A DNA stretch of 60,915 nt from Leucothrix pacifica (GTDB lineage Bacteria > Pseudomonadota > Gammaproteobacteria > Thiotrichales > Thiotrichaceae), in contig NZ_QGKM01000039.1 in NCBI RefSeq assembly GCF_003172875.1, positions 1 through 60,915 on the forward strand, in the 5' to 3' direction. Position 1 is the first letter of the stretch. Every line of letters starts with the position of its first letter. Under the pieces are notes generated by a model. The model saw nothing but the letters and a program-made list of their open reading frames with translations. It was not told the origin of the DNA and ran no database searches. The translations under genes and the position numbers were made by a program. Of the stretch, positions 17,732 through 24,558 are shown one piece after another.

Positions 17732-18055
17732 CGTTTCTATAGGTGCCTGACAATCATAGATTGTGCAGACCGGATCAATCCGCGCCATTTATCAACCTTT
17801 CCATGCGCTTTACAAACCGTAATCGGCAAAGCCTGTCATCTCGAAAGGTGGGAGAAATGTGAGAGGAAAAACACAACAAACGAAAACCCTGATTGTTGTT
17901 TCGATTCTGTGGATGCCTGTTGTTGCGGTAAGCGGAACGACAATTCTCTGTATTGTTGTTCCAAGCGCCGCCGCGAACAACACGGCCACAGCCTTTATCC
18001 CGGACAACCCGATCCCGAAGGACAAGTACCACTTTATCAAATAACCCTCGTATTG
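17732..18055 (-). ncRNA. DGR template RNA region
   Basis: This segment between avd and the VR2-side hairpin has no convincing gene on either strand; frames on both strands here are translations of the repeat. It contains the TR (17861-17984) in the RT orientation, with about 70 bases before it and 130 after. In characterised DGRs a structured RNA spanning the TR and flanking bases is the RT template. The exact ends cannot be read from sequence. If transcription continues to the RT it passes through avd antisense. Confidence 0.6.
17861..17984 (-). repeat. DGR template repeat (TR)
   Basis: The 124-bp template, read on the - strand, would encode the FGE tip with ten AAY codons (RVVRGGAWNNNTENCRSAY and onward). 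It has 30 adenines, all between its 25th base and the final 28 bases, which contain none. AAY codons are the DGR hallmark because adenine mutagenesis at their first two positions reaches many amino acids without making stop codons. It matches VR1 (21 differences) and VR2 (20), all at adenines. Homology ends sharply at both sides, with different flanks from the VRs. Confidence 0.97.
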
Positions 18056-18150
18056 AAAAAATTTTCGTCCGCCGCTGCGCGGCGGAACAGGGGTACAGTG
18101 CCCAGTTGATCAGCGGTCAGTCATGGGAGAGGAAAAACACAACAAACGAA
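18056..18150 (-). repeat. inverted repeat downstream of VR2, partner of 16206-16300
   Basis: Reverse complement of 16206-16300 with one mismatch. Together with the homologous FGE coding regions beyond, it places the RT-avd-TR cassette between long inverted repeats. Confidence 0.85.
18068..18086 (-). promoter_or_regulatory. DGR target-recognition hairpin after VR2
   Basis: The same 8-bp GC stem and 3-base loop as at 16270-16288, in inverted orientation, lies exactly 40 bases beyond the end of VR2. The TR lacks this hairpin at the equivalent position, as expected for a feature marking recipients rather than donors. Confidence 0.8.
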
Positions 18151-21139
18151 AACCCAGAGCGTCGTGCCGATACAGAGGATGCCTGTAGAGGCGGAAAGCG
18201 GAACGACAATACTCAGCAAGGCCGTTCCAAGCGCCGCCGCGAACAACACGCCAGTCATCTGACCGATCTATAGTAGTGACCTCAGGGTCATCATATTTAT
18301 TGACACACCATTCCCAGACATTGCCACTTGTATCCATTGCACCACAAGGCGTTTTTGTTTGGGTGTAAATACCCACTGCAGAGGTTTCCTTGAGGTAGTA
18401 GGGGCCATCTTTTTTCCATACCTCATCAACATTCGCATTACCCGATACATAGTCGGCTCCCCATGGATATGCTAACCCCTCAGCACCACGCGCCATTTTC
18501 TCCCAATGCAGCTCGGTCGGCAGTTGAATATCCAAGCCTGTCTGTGCCGATAACCAACGGCAATAGGCAATGGCATCGAACCAGTTCACGAGCTCTACAG
18601 GCCGGTTTGATTCCGTCCATTCATGTTCAGGTGGTTCGTCTTCCTTTTCCAAACCTTCCCACCACTGCGGGTCATCATAAGCGCCCGACTCCACAAACAC
18701 TTTAAACTGCGCATTCGTCACGGGGTATTGACTCACATAGAAGGTATCCAGATGCAGCGTTTGTTGTGCATCATCTTCGCCGTAAATAAACTCACCCGCC
18801 GGCACTTCCAGCCAATGAATATCCGGCAAGCCTTGCTCATTCAGGCCAATCCCCGCGCGATTATCCCAACCTAACCAAGCCAGCACTGTACTAATCGCAT
18901 GGCGCTCATGCGGGTTAGGGTAGCGTTCCACATCGGTGATTGCTGCTTGCCACTGCGCTTTGTACGTTGAAAACAGCGCCTGTTTTTGATCCAGTAACTG
19001 TTGTTCCCGTGCTATTTCAGCGGCTAAGCGCGGTTGCCCTTCCGCCAGCCAATGCAGAAACGGAATCGGGTTGTCGTCGTAATCGGCTGCGAGTTTTGCC
19101 GCTTCCTCCCAACCATTCGTCTCCCACCAATTTTCCTTTAACCAAAGCTCGGAGGCTTTTAAACCGTTGGCAATGCGCGCCTCAAAGCTCTGTGCGGTAA
19201 AGTATTCTTGCAGCAGTTGATGAGAAAAGCGGACGGTTTGATTCGTCAATTCCAATAAACTGGCGGAGGCAGCAAACTGCAACTGGTCCGGACTGATGAG
19301 TTGGTGTTTTGCAACCTCATCCCGACTGAGCGTGGTGCGTGCTTCATCGGCACCGGCATGACCCTGAAGCTGCCAGGCCAAACGTTTCAGGCTATCTAAT
19401 AGTGCCTCCTGATCCGGAATGGCGGGCTTGGCTTGTACCTTCTCATGGTCCTTGACTTCCCGCCGCAGTAAATCAGAAACAAAAGAATCAAATAATTGAT
19501 AGCGGCTGCTCGGCAGTTGCTGATCGCGGTGATAAATCGAGACGATCAGGTTTAGCAGATAAGGGTTTTGCGCCAGTTTCATAAGGCGGCGTGAGTCTGA
19601 GAAATAATCACTGGCGGGGTGATCTTTGCCTGCCCAATACCAATCATCCGGCAGCTTTTCTTCCCAGAAATTATGACGGTCGGGCGGTGTATAGGGTTTC
19701 CATAAATGATTAAGACGTTTACAAGTACCTATGACACGTTCTTTGGTGTTTGAGTAAAGCCAGCGGTTACCCAAAGTGCTGTGTAATCGAACTTTCCATT
19801 CCGGCCGATCATCCTGCCAATGCTCCCAGGCTTGCTGCATCGACTCACCACCCGCCAGTTCCCAGAATAATTGTTCAGCAGTTTGCTGGCCTTGTGGGCT
19901 TCCCTGAAACAAAATACCAAAGTATTGACACAGAAAGTCATGCACGCGGGGCGGGCTGAGTGGTTCGATGTCCAAGCGATCCAGTGCCTGCACCAAGTCG
20001 CCGCCATAATCGCGCTCGCGACAACTCAGGAGTAAATGGGAAAATTTCTGATTAATCCATGTTTTGACCTGCGGCAGCTTTTGCGCACGTTGATCAAACG
20101 GGATTTCATTTAAAGCATCCAGCAATGGCAGTAAGCGGCCTGCCTTAAACAGCGCCGGATAATAGGGGGCTAAGCTACCCATTTGCTGTAACACAAAGCT
20201 ATCCAGACTTTGGTTTTCATCCGTCCATTTATTCAGGGGGATGACCACGGGAATCGCCGCGTTTTCATCAGTTAGTGCTTTATTGGCGGACTCTGCTGCG
20301 ATTTTCCATAACGAAAACGTTTTACCCGCACCGGGTTCGCCCAATATCACCAGTCGCTTGTATTGCCGGAAAGCACTGATCAGGTCATCACAATAGGTAG
20401 ACTCTCCTTGTATTCGCTCATGCGCCTCATCCGGACTATGATGCGACTGATGTTTGAAGCTGCTGGCCATAAACATATTGGGAATGCGCTTACCGTCGCT
20501 CTGAAAATCACCGGATAGTGTGATGTAGTTGTTTTGGGTGAATTGAGCGTGTTCTGCATCTAATAAGGTGCCGAGGTAGGCGAGTTCTGTGTCTCGCTGG
20601 GAGCCTCCGCTAGTAACGGCTTGGGCGGTTTCTGTGCTTGCCGGATATTCGGGTGCTTTTATCTCAGCAAGTGGAGGGAGAGGGTTGTATCGTTTGCCTT
20701 TGATTAAGTCTGCAAGCACATAAAAGTCAGAAGGTACTTTGTAAACATTACGGTCGCAAAGCTCCTCAGTAACGTGCTTCAACTCTCCATTGTCACATAT
20801 CACAGGAATAAACTTATTGGTTGTAAAGTATTTTTGGTAGAGCAGTTGTGAAATGACAACGCCTTCATATCCGACACCATTACCACCGATATCAACATTG
20901 CGCTCATAACGGTCTTTGTATGTCGGAGTAAAAATCATAATCACTGAGTCGGACTGATTCACGCCGTCACGCATCCATTTTATCCACCCTTCGGGAGGAT
21001 TGCCGGGTTCAAAGTGTTGATCTAGTTCACAGTCAATGTTTTTCTCTTTGCGGAATCGCTCTGCCAGATCCAGCACCATTTTCTTGTGTTCTGGCGAGTC
21101 ATGACTGTAGCTAATAAAGAGTTTTGGTGGGGTTGGCAT
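18110..21139 (-). CDS. SEFIR-NACHT-FGE variable STAND-like protein (DGR target 2)
   Basis: 1009 residues. The N-terminal ~150 residues form a SEFIR domain (LFISYSHDSPEHKKMV, CELDQHFEPGNPPEGW, IMIFTPTYKDR, GVGYEGVVISQLLY), a TIR relative. A NACHT NTPase follows, with Walker A GEPGAGKT at 267-274 and LLDALNEIPFDQR as Walker B region. Helical repeats come next, then an FGE-sulfatase lectin-fold domain from about residue 770. Residues 964-1004 come from VR2. Everything after the SEFIR head is similar to the TIR protein, so the pair looks like an inverted duplication with an exchanged effector head. Predicted role: cytoplasmic NLR-like sensor whose ligand specificity is retuned by the DGR. Confidence 0.9.
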   Translation of the reverse strand: MPTPPKLFISYSHDSPEHKKMVLDLAERFRKEKNIDCELDQHFEPGNPPEGWIKWMRDGVNQSDSVIMIFTPTYKDRYERNVDIGGNGVGYEGVVISQLLYQKYFTTNKFIPVICDNGELKHVTEELCDRNVYKVPSDFYVLADLIKGKRYNPLPPLAEIKAPEYPASTETAQAVTSGGSQRDTELAYLGTLLDAEHAQFTQNNYITLSGDFQSDGKRIPNMFMASSFKHQSHHSPDEAHERIQGESTYCDDLISAFRQYKRLVILGEPGAGKTFSLWKIAAESANKALTDENAAIPVVIPLNKWTDENQSLDSFVLQQMGSLAPYYPALFKAGRLLPLLDALNEIPFDQRAQKLPQVKTWINQKFSHLLLSCRERDYGGDLVQALDRLDIEPLSPPRVHDFLCQYFGILFQGSPQGQQTAEQLFWELAGGESMQQAWEHWQDDRPEWKVRLHSTLGNRWLYSNTKERVIGTCKRLNHLWKPYTPPDRHNFWEEKLPDDWYWAGKDHPASDYFSDSRRLMKLAQNPYLLNLIVSIYHRDQQLPSSRYQLFDSFVSDLLRREVKDHEKVQAKPAIPDQEALLDSLKRLAWQLQGHAGADEARTTLSRDEVAKHQLISPDQLQFAASASLLELTNQTVRFSHQLLQEYFTAQSFEARIANGLKASELWLKENWWETNGWEEAAKLAADYDDNPIPFLHWLAEGQPRLAAEIAREQQLLDQKQALFSTYKAQWQAAITDVERYPNPHERHAISTVLAWLGWDNRAGIGLNEQGLPDIHWLEVPAGEFIYGEDDAQQTLHLDTFYVSQYPVTNAQFKVFVESGAYDDPQWWEGLEKEDEPPEHEWTESNRPVELVNWFDAIAYCRWLSAQTGLDIQLPTELHWEKMARGAEGLAYPWGADYVSGNANVDEVWKKDGPYYLKETSAVGIYTQTKTPCGAMDTSGNVWEWCVNKYDDPEVTTIDRSDDWRVVRGGAWNGLAEYCRSAFRLYRHPLYRHDALGFRLLCFSSPMTDR
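18127..18250 (-). repeat. DGR variable repeat VR2
   Basis: This 124-bp segment aligns gap-free with the TR. It has 20 substitutions, all at TR adenines: 10 to T, 6 to G, 4 to C. Thirteen amino acids differ from the TR translation, mostly at different values from VR1. It lies at the 3' end of the SEFIR gene, on the same strand as TR and RT. Confidence 0.97.
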
Positions 21140-21212
21140 TCAGGCAGCTTCTCTGTACAAAAAGGCAGCTGAATTAATAGCAGAAAATCGGCCAAGAGGG
21201 AATTGTTTCCGT

Positions 21213-21512
21213 TTATAAACGCCCACGCTTGGGTATTCGTTCTCGCGCCTCCAACTCCCGAATTGACCTCGGCTCCGGCAATGCCATCAACTCGTGAAAC
21301 TGCGGTAATGATGATAGTACTTGCGCAATCTTTAATAGGTGTTCCAAAGAGATTTTGCCATGCTGCTCAAAGCGTTGGATAGAACCCAGACTCACGCCAG
21401 AGTGCTCCGCCAGTGATTTGCGACTCATGTTTTGAGAAAGCCTTAATTGCTTGGCATTTTGCGCAATGCGCTGTTCAACTTCGTGGGGCGTGTAAATATT
21501 AACTGATAACAT
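21213..21512 (-). CDS. HipB-like XRE-family DNA-binding protein
   Basis: 99 residues with a helix-turn-helix at about 15-70 (RIAQNAKQLRLSQNMSRKSL, then SLGSIQRFEQHGKISLE) and a basic tail ERIPKRGRL. The head and tail resemble the HTH antitoxin of HipAB-type systems. A HipA kinase gene would be expected directly downstream on this strand, but the next gene is the SEFIR-NACHT protein 73 bases away, so the regulator is an orphan. An inverted repeat overlapping its start suggests autoregulation. It may regulate the DGR locus or be a relic of a toxin-antitoxin pair. Confidence 0.7.
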   Translation of the reverse strand: MLSVNIYTPHEVEQRIAQNAKQLRLSQNMSRKSLAEHSGVSLGSIQRFEQHGKISLEHLLKIAQVLSSLPQFHELMALPEPRSIRELEARERIPKRGRL

Positions 21513-21566
21513 ATTGTTGATTATAGTTTATTTCAGCCGTTAAAAACTAATATATTATCAGTTAAC
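21498..21566 (-). promoter_or_regulatory. inverted-repeat operator pair at the HipB-like gene
   Basis: Two 19-base arms, 21498-21516 and 21548-21566, are inverted copies matching at 16 of 19 positions (core TTATCAGTTAA), with 31 bases between. One arm spans the start codon, the other lies about where the promoter should be. The geometry suggests cooperative binding or looping by the HTH protein itself. Confidence 0.5.
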
Positions 21567-21802
21567 TTTTGTGACTTTATGCCCTACAGCGAAGATATAT
21601 TCTGCATTAAAACCGTTCTCCACGGCTAAGCAAGCTGCGTTCTACGAACTCCTTAGCCCGTAAGTTCCATAAAATTTTTATTTTCCTTAATAAAAAATGA
21701 ACCTTTTTCAAAACCCCTTGCGCTTTTAGAGATAAGAGAACAACAAAGTAGCTTTTAATCAAATTAATAATGTTAAATGACTTAAAGTTGAGGGATATAA
21801 TT

Positions 21803-22174
21803 ATGAATACGGTCACTAAATTAGCAATGATCGCCATCACTGGTTCACTTTTAATGCCTATGGCAGCCATGGCCAGTGATAAATGTAAGAACATTGATAT
21901 CACGGTGCAAAACAAGACTGGCAGCGAGATTCGCGTGAAGAAGATCAAACACTATGATTACGACAAGTCTAAATGGCGCAGTAACTTTAACGTGTCGAAT
22001 AAGATCTCAAACAACTATCAAAAGACGTACACCAAGAACCTGCAGTATGTGAAAAATGATGAAACTATGGTTGCGGTTTACTACTACAACTTCCGCACCG
22101 GCAACAACAGCTGGGCGTATGGCAGCAAGTTTGTCTGCAATACCAATGACAATGTGACGGTTGTGGTGAATTAA
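21803..22174 (+). CDS. small secreted protein of unknown family
   Basis: About 123 residues from the ATG at 21803, chosen for the upstream GAGG and because a signal peptide starts here (IAITGSLLMPMAAMASDKC). The mature chain is short, basic and rich in K, N, Y and T with two cysteines (DKCKN near the start and SKFVCN near the end) that could form a disulfide. VQNKTGSEIRVKKIKHYDY and DNVTVVVN suggest a compact beta-sandwich. I do not recognise the family. It is monocistronic, with a strong terminator downstream. Confidence 0.7.
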   Translation: MNTVTKLAMIAITGSLLMPMAAMASDKCKNIDITVQNKTGSEIRVKKIKHYDYDKSKWRSNFNVSNKISNNYQKTYTKNLQYVKNDETMVAVYYYNFRTGNNSWAYGSKFVCNTNDNVTVVVN

Positions 22175-22207
22175 TGCAGACAGCGTTAACAACGATTTCA
22201 ACCCATC

Positions 22208-22240
22208 AGCCCACTTAGGATTCGTCCGGTGGGCTTTTTT
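22208..22240 (+). terminator. rho-independent terminator
   Basis: AGCCCAC pairs with GTGGGCT (22208-22214 and 22229-22235), followed by a run of T's. It terminates the secreted-protein gene and overlaps the last codons of the convergent LysR gene. Confidence 0.75.
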
Positions 22241-23099
22241 GCTTCAAGAATGACACAAACTCTTGATTCGCCACCGATAACTGCCGCTTCTTTGACCACG
22301 CCAAACTCAGTGATAATTGTTGTGGCGTATCAAACGGAACCCCCACCACGCCCGGTTCCGCATCCACCGCTACTTGCAGGGCTAGTGTCACGCCTTCACC
22401 AGCTCGAACCAGCTGAATGATCATCCCCAACAGATCAGTTTCCACGGCAATATCTGGTGTGTGCTGATGTGTCTCATGAAGCTTCATGCTCAGTTGACGC
22501 AGGTAGTAATTTTGCCGATATAAAACCAATCGCTGTTGGCAATATTCATCCTCTGAAATCGACTGTCGTGAGGCTAAGGGGTTATCTTCAGCAACACACA
22601 CCACAATTGCTTGATCACATAGCTTCAGTGAATCCTGTTGATCAGTTAGCCCCTGCGTGTTCACCACGCCCATATCGATATCACCGTTATCAATCCGCTC
22701 TAAAACACGCTCAGTACCTTCGGTAATAATCCGAAAATCAATATCAGGGTATTGCTGTTTAAACTGCCGAATCAGCGGTGGGAAGAAGTAGCTGCCCATC
22801 ATCGCGGTCGTGCTAAAGCTGACTAATCCGGCGCTGAGGTTATTCAGCGCGGCCATGTCCTGCTGCGCTTCCTGAAACTGCCGCAGAATTGTCGCGGCAT
22901 GCTTGTATAAACGTTCACCTTCTACAGTGAGTCGGATCTGCCGTTCGCGTCGGTCAATCAGTAGCAAGCCCAGCTCATCTTCCAGCTTACGCACTGCCAC
23001 ACTCACAGCGGATTGTGCGATATGCAGTTGCTCCGCTGCCTGACTAAAACTGCCGAGCAGGGCCACGGTATGAAATATTTCCAATTTTCTCTTATCCAT
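22215..23099 (-). CDS. LysR-family regulator next to gcdH
   Basis: About 294 residues from the ATG at 23099 (the frame extends upstream but the LysR helix-turn-helix starts here: KLEIFHTVALLGSFSQAAEQ, then LHIAQSAVSVAVRKLEDELG). A substrate-binding domain fills the rest. It is divergent from the glutaryl-CoA dehydrogenase gene with 95 bases between, the usual arrangement of a LysR activator and its target, so I infer control of glutarate/glutaryl-CoA catabolism, like GcdR-type regulators. A 15-base AT palindrome in the shared region is a candidate site. Confidence 0.8.
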   Translation of the reverse strand: MDKRKLEIFHTVALLGSFSQAAEQLHIAQSAVSVAVRKLEDELGLLLIDRRERQIRLTVEGERLYKHAATILRQFQEAQQDMAALNNLSAGLVSFSTTAMMGSYFFPPLIRQFKQQYPDIDFRIITEGTERVLERIDNGDIDMGVVNTQGLTDQQDSLKLCDQAIVVCVAEDNPLASRQSISEDEYCQQRLVLYRQNYYLRQLSMKLHETHQHTPDIAVETDLLGMIIQLVRAGEGVTLALQVAVDAEPGVVGVPFDTPQQLSLSLAWSKKRQLSVANQEFVSFLKQKSPPDES

Positions 23100-23125
23100 A
23101 AAACATACCAAAACCATATAAAGTA

Positions 23126-23140
23126 TATATTTTAAATATA
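23126..23140. promoter_or_regulatory. candidate LysR operator between lysR and gcdH
   Basis: A perfect AT-only palindrome with 7-base arms around a central T lies between the divergent start codons. LysR regulators bind interrupted AT-rich dyads of this kind. Being only A and T, it could also be part of a promoter. Confidence 0.35.
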
Positions 23141-23194
23141 GTAAAGGATGGCGTACAGTTAGCCCATCTTTAAATGAATACAGGCAGGCATGAC

Positions 23195-24376
23195 ATGAGC
23201 AGCGACTGGGGTAAATTTGACTGGCAGGATCCTTTTTTATTACGCGACCAGCTGAGCGAAGAAGAGGTGATGGTGATGGATACCGCCAACGCTTATGCTC
23301 AGGAAAAGCTTGCGCCGCGTGTTCGTGAATCATTCCGCAGCGAGACCACAGATCGTGAAATCTTCAATGAGATGGGTGAGTTAGGACTACTTGGCCCAAT
23401 GATTGAAGGCTACGGTTGTTCGGGTGTTAGCTCTGTCTCCTACGGTTTGATTGCACGTGAAGTGGAACGTGTGGACTCTGGTTACCGCTCGATGATGAGT
23501 GTGCAATCAAGTCTGGTGATGTACCCAATTTACACTTACGGCAGTGAAGCGCAGCGTGAAAAATACCTGCCAAAGCTGGCGACAGGTGAGTGGGTCGGTT
23601 GTTTTGGTTTGACGGAGCCAGATCACGGCTCTGATCCCGGTGGAATGAAGTCTCGCGCCAAAGCTACTGATGGCGGTTATATCCTAAACGGTGCGAAAAT
23701 GTGGATTACCAATTCACCCATTGCTGACGTGTTTGTGGTGTGGGCTAAAACTGAAGACGGTGTGATTCGTGGCTTTATTTTAGAAAAAGGCATGGAAGGT
23801 TTAAGCGCGCCAAAAATCGAAGGCAAGCTGGCATTGCGTGCATCGGTTACCGGTGAAATCGTGATGCAGGATGTGTTTGTACCTGAAGAGAATTTATTGC
23901 CAAATGTTGAAGGTTTGAAAGGCCCGTTTGGTTGCCTGAATAGTGCACGTCTTGGGATTGCTTGGGGCGCATTAGGTGCGGCGGAAGATTGCTGGTTGGC
24001 GGCACGTGAATACACGATGGGTCGCACGCAGTTTGGTCGGCCTCTGGCGGCGAATCAATTGATTCAGTTTAAACTGGCGCAGATGCAGACGGATATCAGT
24101 ATTGGATTGCAGGGTGTTTTACGCGCTACACAGTTGAAAGATCAGGGGCGTTTAGCACCAGAGTTGATCTCGATGATGAAGCGTAATAACTGTACTAAAG
24201 CTTTGGATATCGCTCGTACTGCGCGTGATATGCACGGTGGAAATGGTATTTCCGATGAGTATCCGGTGATGCGCCATATGCTGAATCTGGAAGTGGTGAA
24301 TACCTATGAAGGGACTGCGGATATCCATGCGCTGATTTTGGGTCGCGCACAAACCGGCATTCAGGCGTTCTTTTGA
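23195..24376 (+). CDS. gcdH: glutaryl-CoA dehydrogenase
   Basis: About 393 residues from the ATG at 23195, preferred over 23174 because AGGCAGG precedes it and the protein then begins [16 protein letters not shown] as in relatives. It is an acyl-CoA dehydrogenase with [20 protein letters not shown] and [20 protein letters not shown] (FAD/substrate binding). [18 protein letters not shown], near the C-terminus, contains the catalytic base region. It oxidises and decarboxylates glutaryl-CoA to crotonyl-CoA in lysine/tryptophan/glutarate degradation. The CoA-transferase 182 bases downstream likely supplies glutaryl-CoA. Confidence 0.92.
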   Translation: MSSDWGKFDWQDPFLLRDQLSEEEVMVMDTANAYAQEKLAPRVRESFRSETTDREIFNEMGELGLLGPMIEGYGCSGVSSVSYGLIAREVERVDSGYRSMMSVQSSLVMYPIYTYGSEAQREKYLPKLATGEWVGCFGLTEPDHGSDPGGMKSRAKATDGGYILNGAKMWITNSPIADVFVVWAKTEDGVIRGFILEKGMEGLSAPKIEGKLALRASVTGEIVMQDVFVPEENLLPNVEGLKGPFGCLNSARLGIAWGALGAAEDCWLAAREYTMGRTQFGRPLAANQLIQFKLAQMQTDISIGLQGVLRATQLKDQGRLAPELISMMKRNNCTKALDIARTARDMHGGNGISDEYPVMRHMLNLEVVNTYEGTADIHALILGRAQTGIQAFF

Positions 24377-24388
24377 TTTAGTTGGGTC

Positions 24389-24459
24389 GCGTTCCGGTAT
24401 TAACGTTGCTTCGACCCTCGCAGGCTCGGAAGGTCTACACAACGTTAGTACCGTAACGC
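24389..24459. repeat. large stem-loop between gcdH and the CoA-transferase gene
   Basis: A 20-bp near-perfect inverted repeat (24389-24408 with 24440-24459, one mismatch and one possible G-U) encloses a 31-base loop with its own short dyad. There is no T tract, so it is more likely an mRNA-stability or attenuation element or a dispersed intergenic repeat than a simple terminator. Confidence 0.55.
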
Positions 24460-24558
24460 TCTATGCCAAGCTTAATCAATTGTGTTTTGAGAGGTGAGGC
24501 TAACCCAGTCTCGTTCCTGGAAGGCTCAATCAGTGTATTTTGGAAGGTGGGAATTTAA

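Noticed and set aside
17775-18032. 85-codon - strand ORF reading through the template repeat
   Set aside because: Its recognisable part is just the translation of the TR (the FGE tip with many Asn). The flanks show no homology and no ribosome-binding site, so it is template RNA, not a gene.
16106-18250. Idea that VR1 and VR2 share inherited substitutions
   Set aside because: At 15 adenines changed in both, 6 show the same base, close to the ~5 expected if each were replaced at random among three bases. This fits independent mutagenesis.
17726-18273. Overlapping + strand ORFs across TR and VR2
   Set aside because: They are antisense to the TR, the hairpin and the SEFIR gene; shared tails arise from the inverted repeat, not from protein homology.
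21607-21948. 113-codon - strand hydrophobic ORF
   Set aside because: It overlaps the well-supported secreted-protein gene, whose signal peptide on the other strand explains the hydrophobic shadow.
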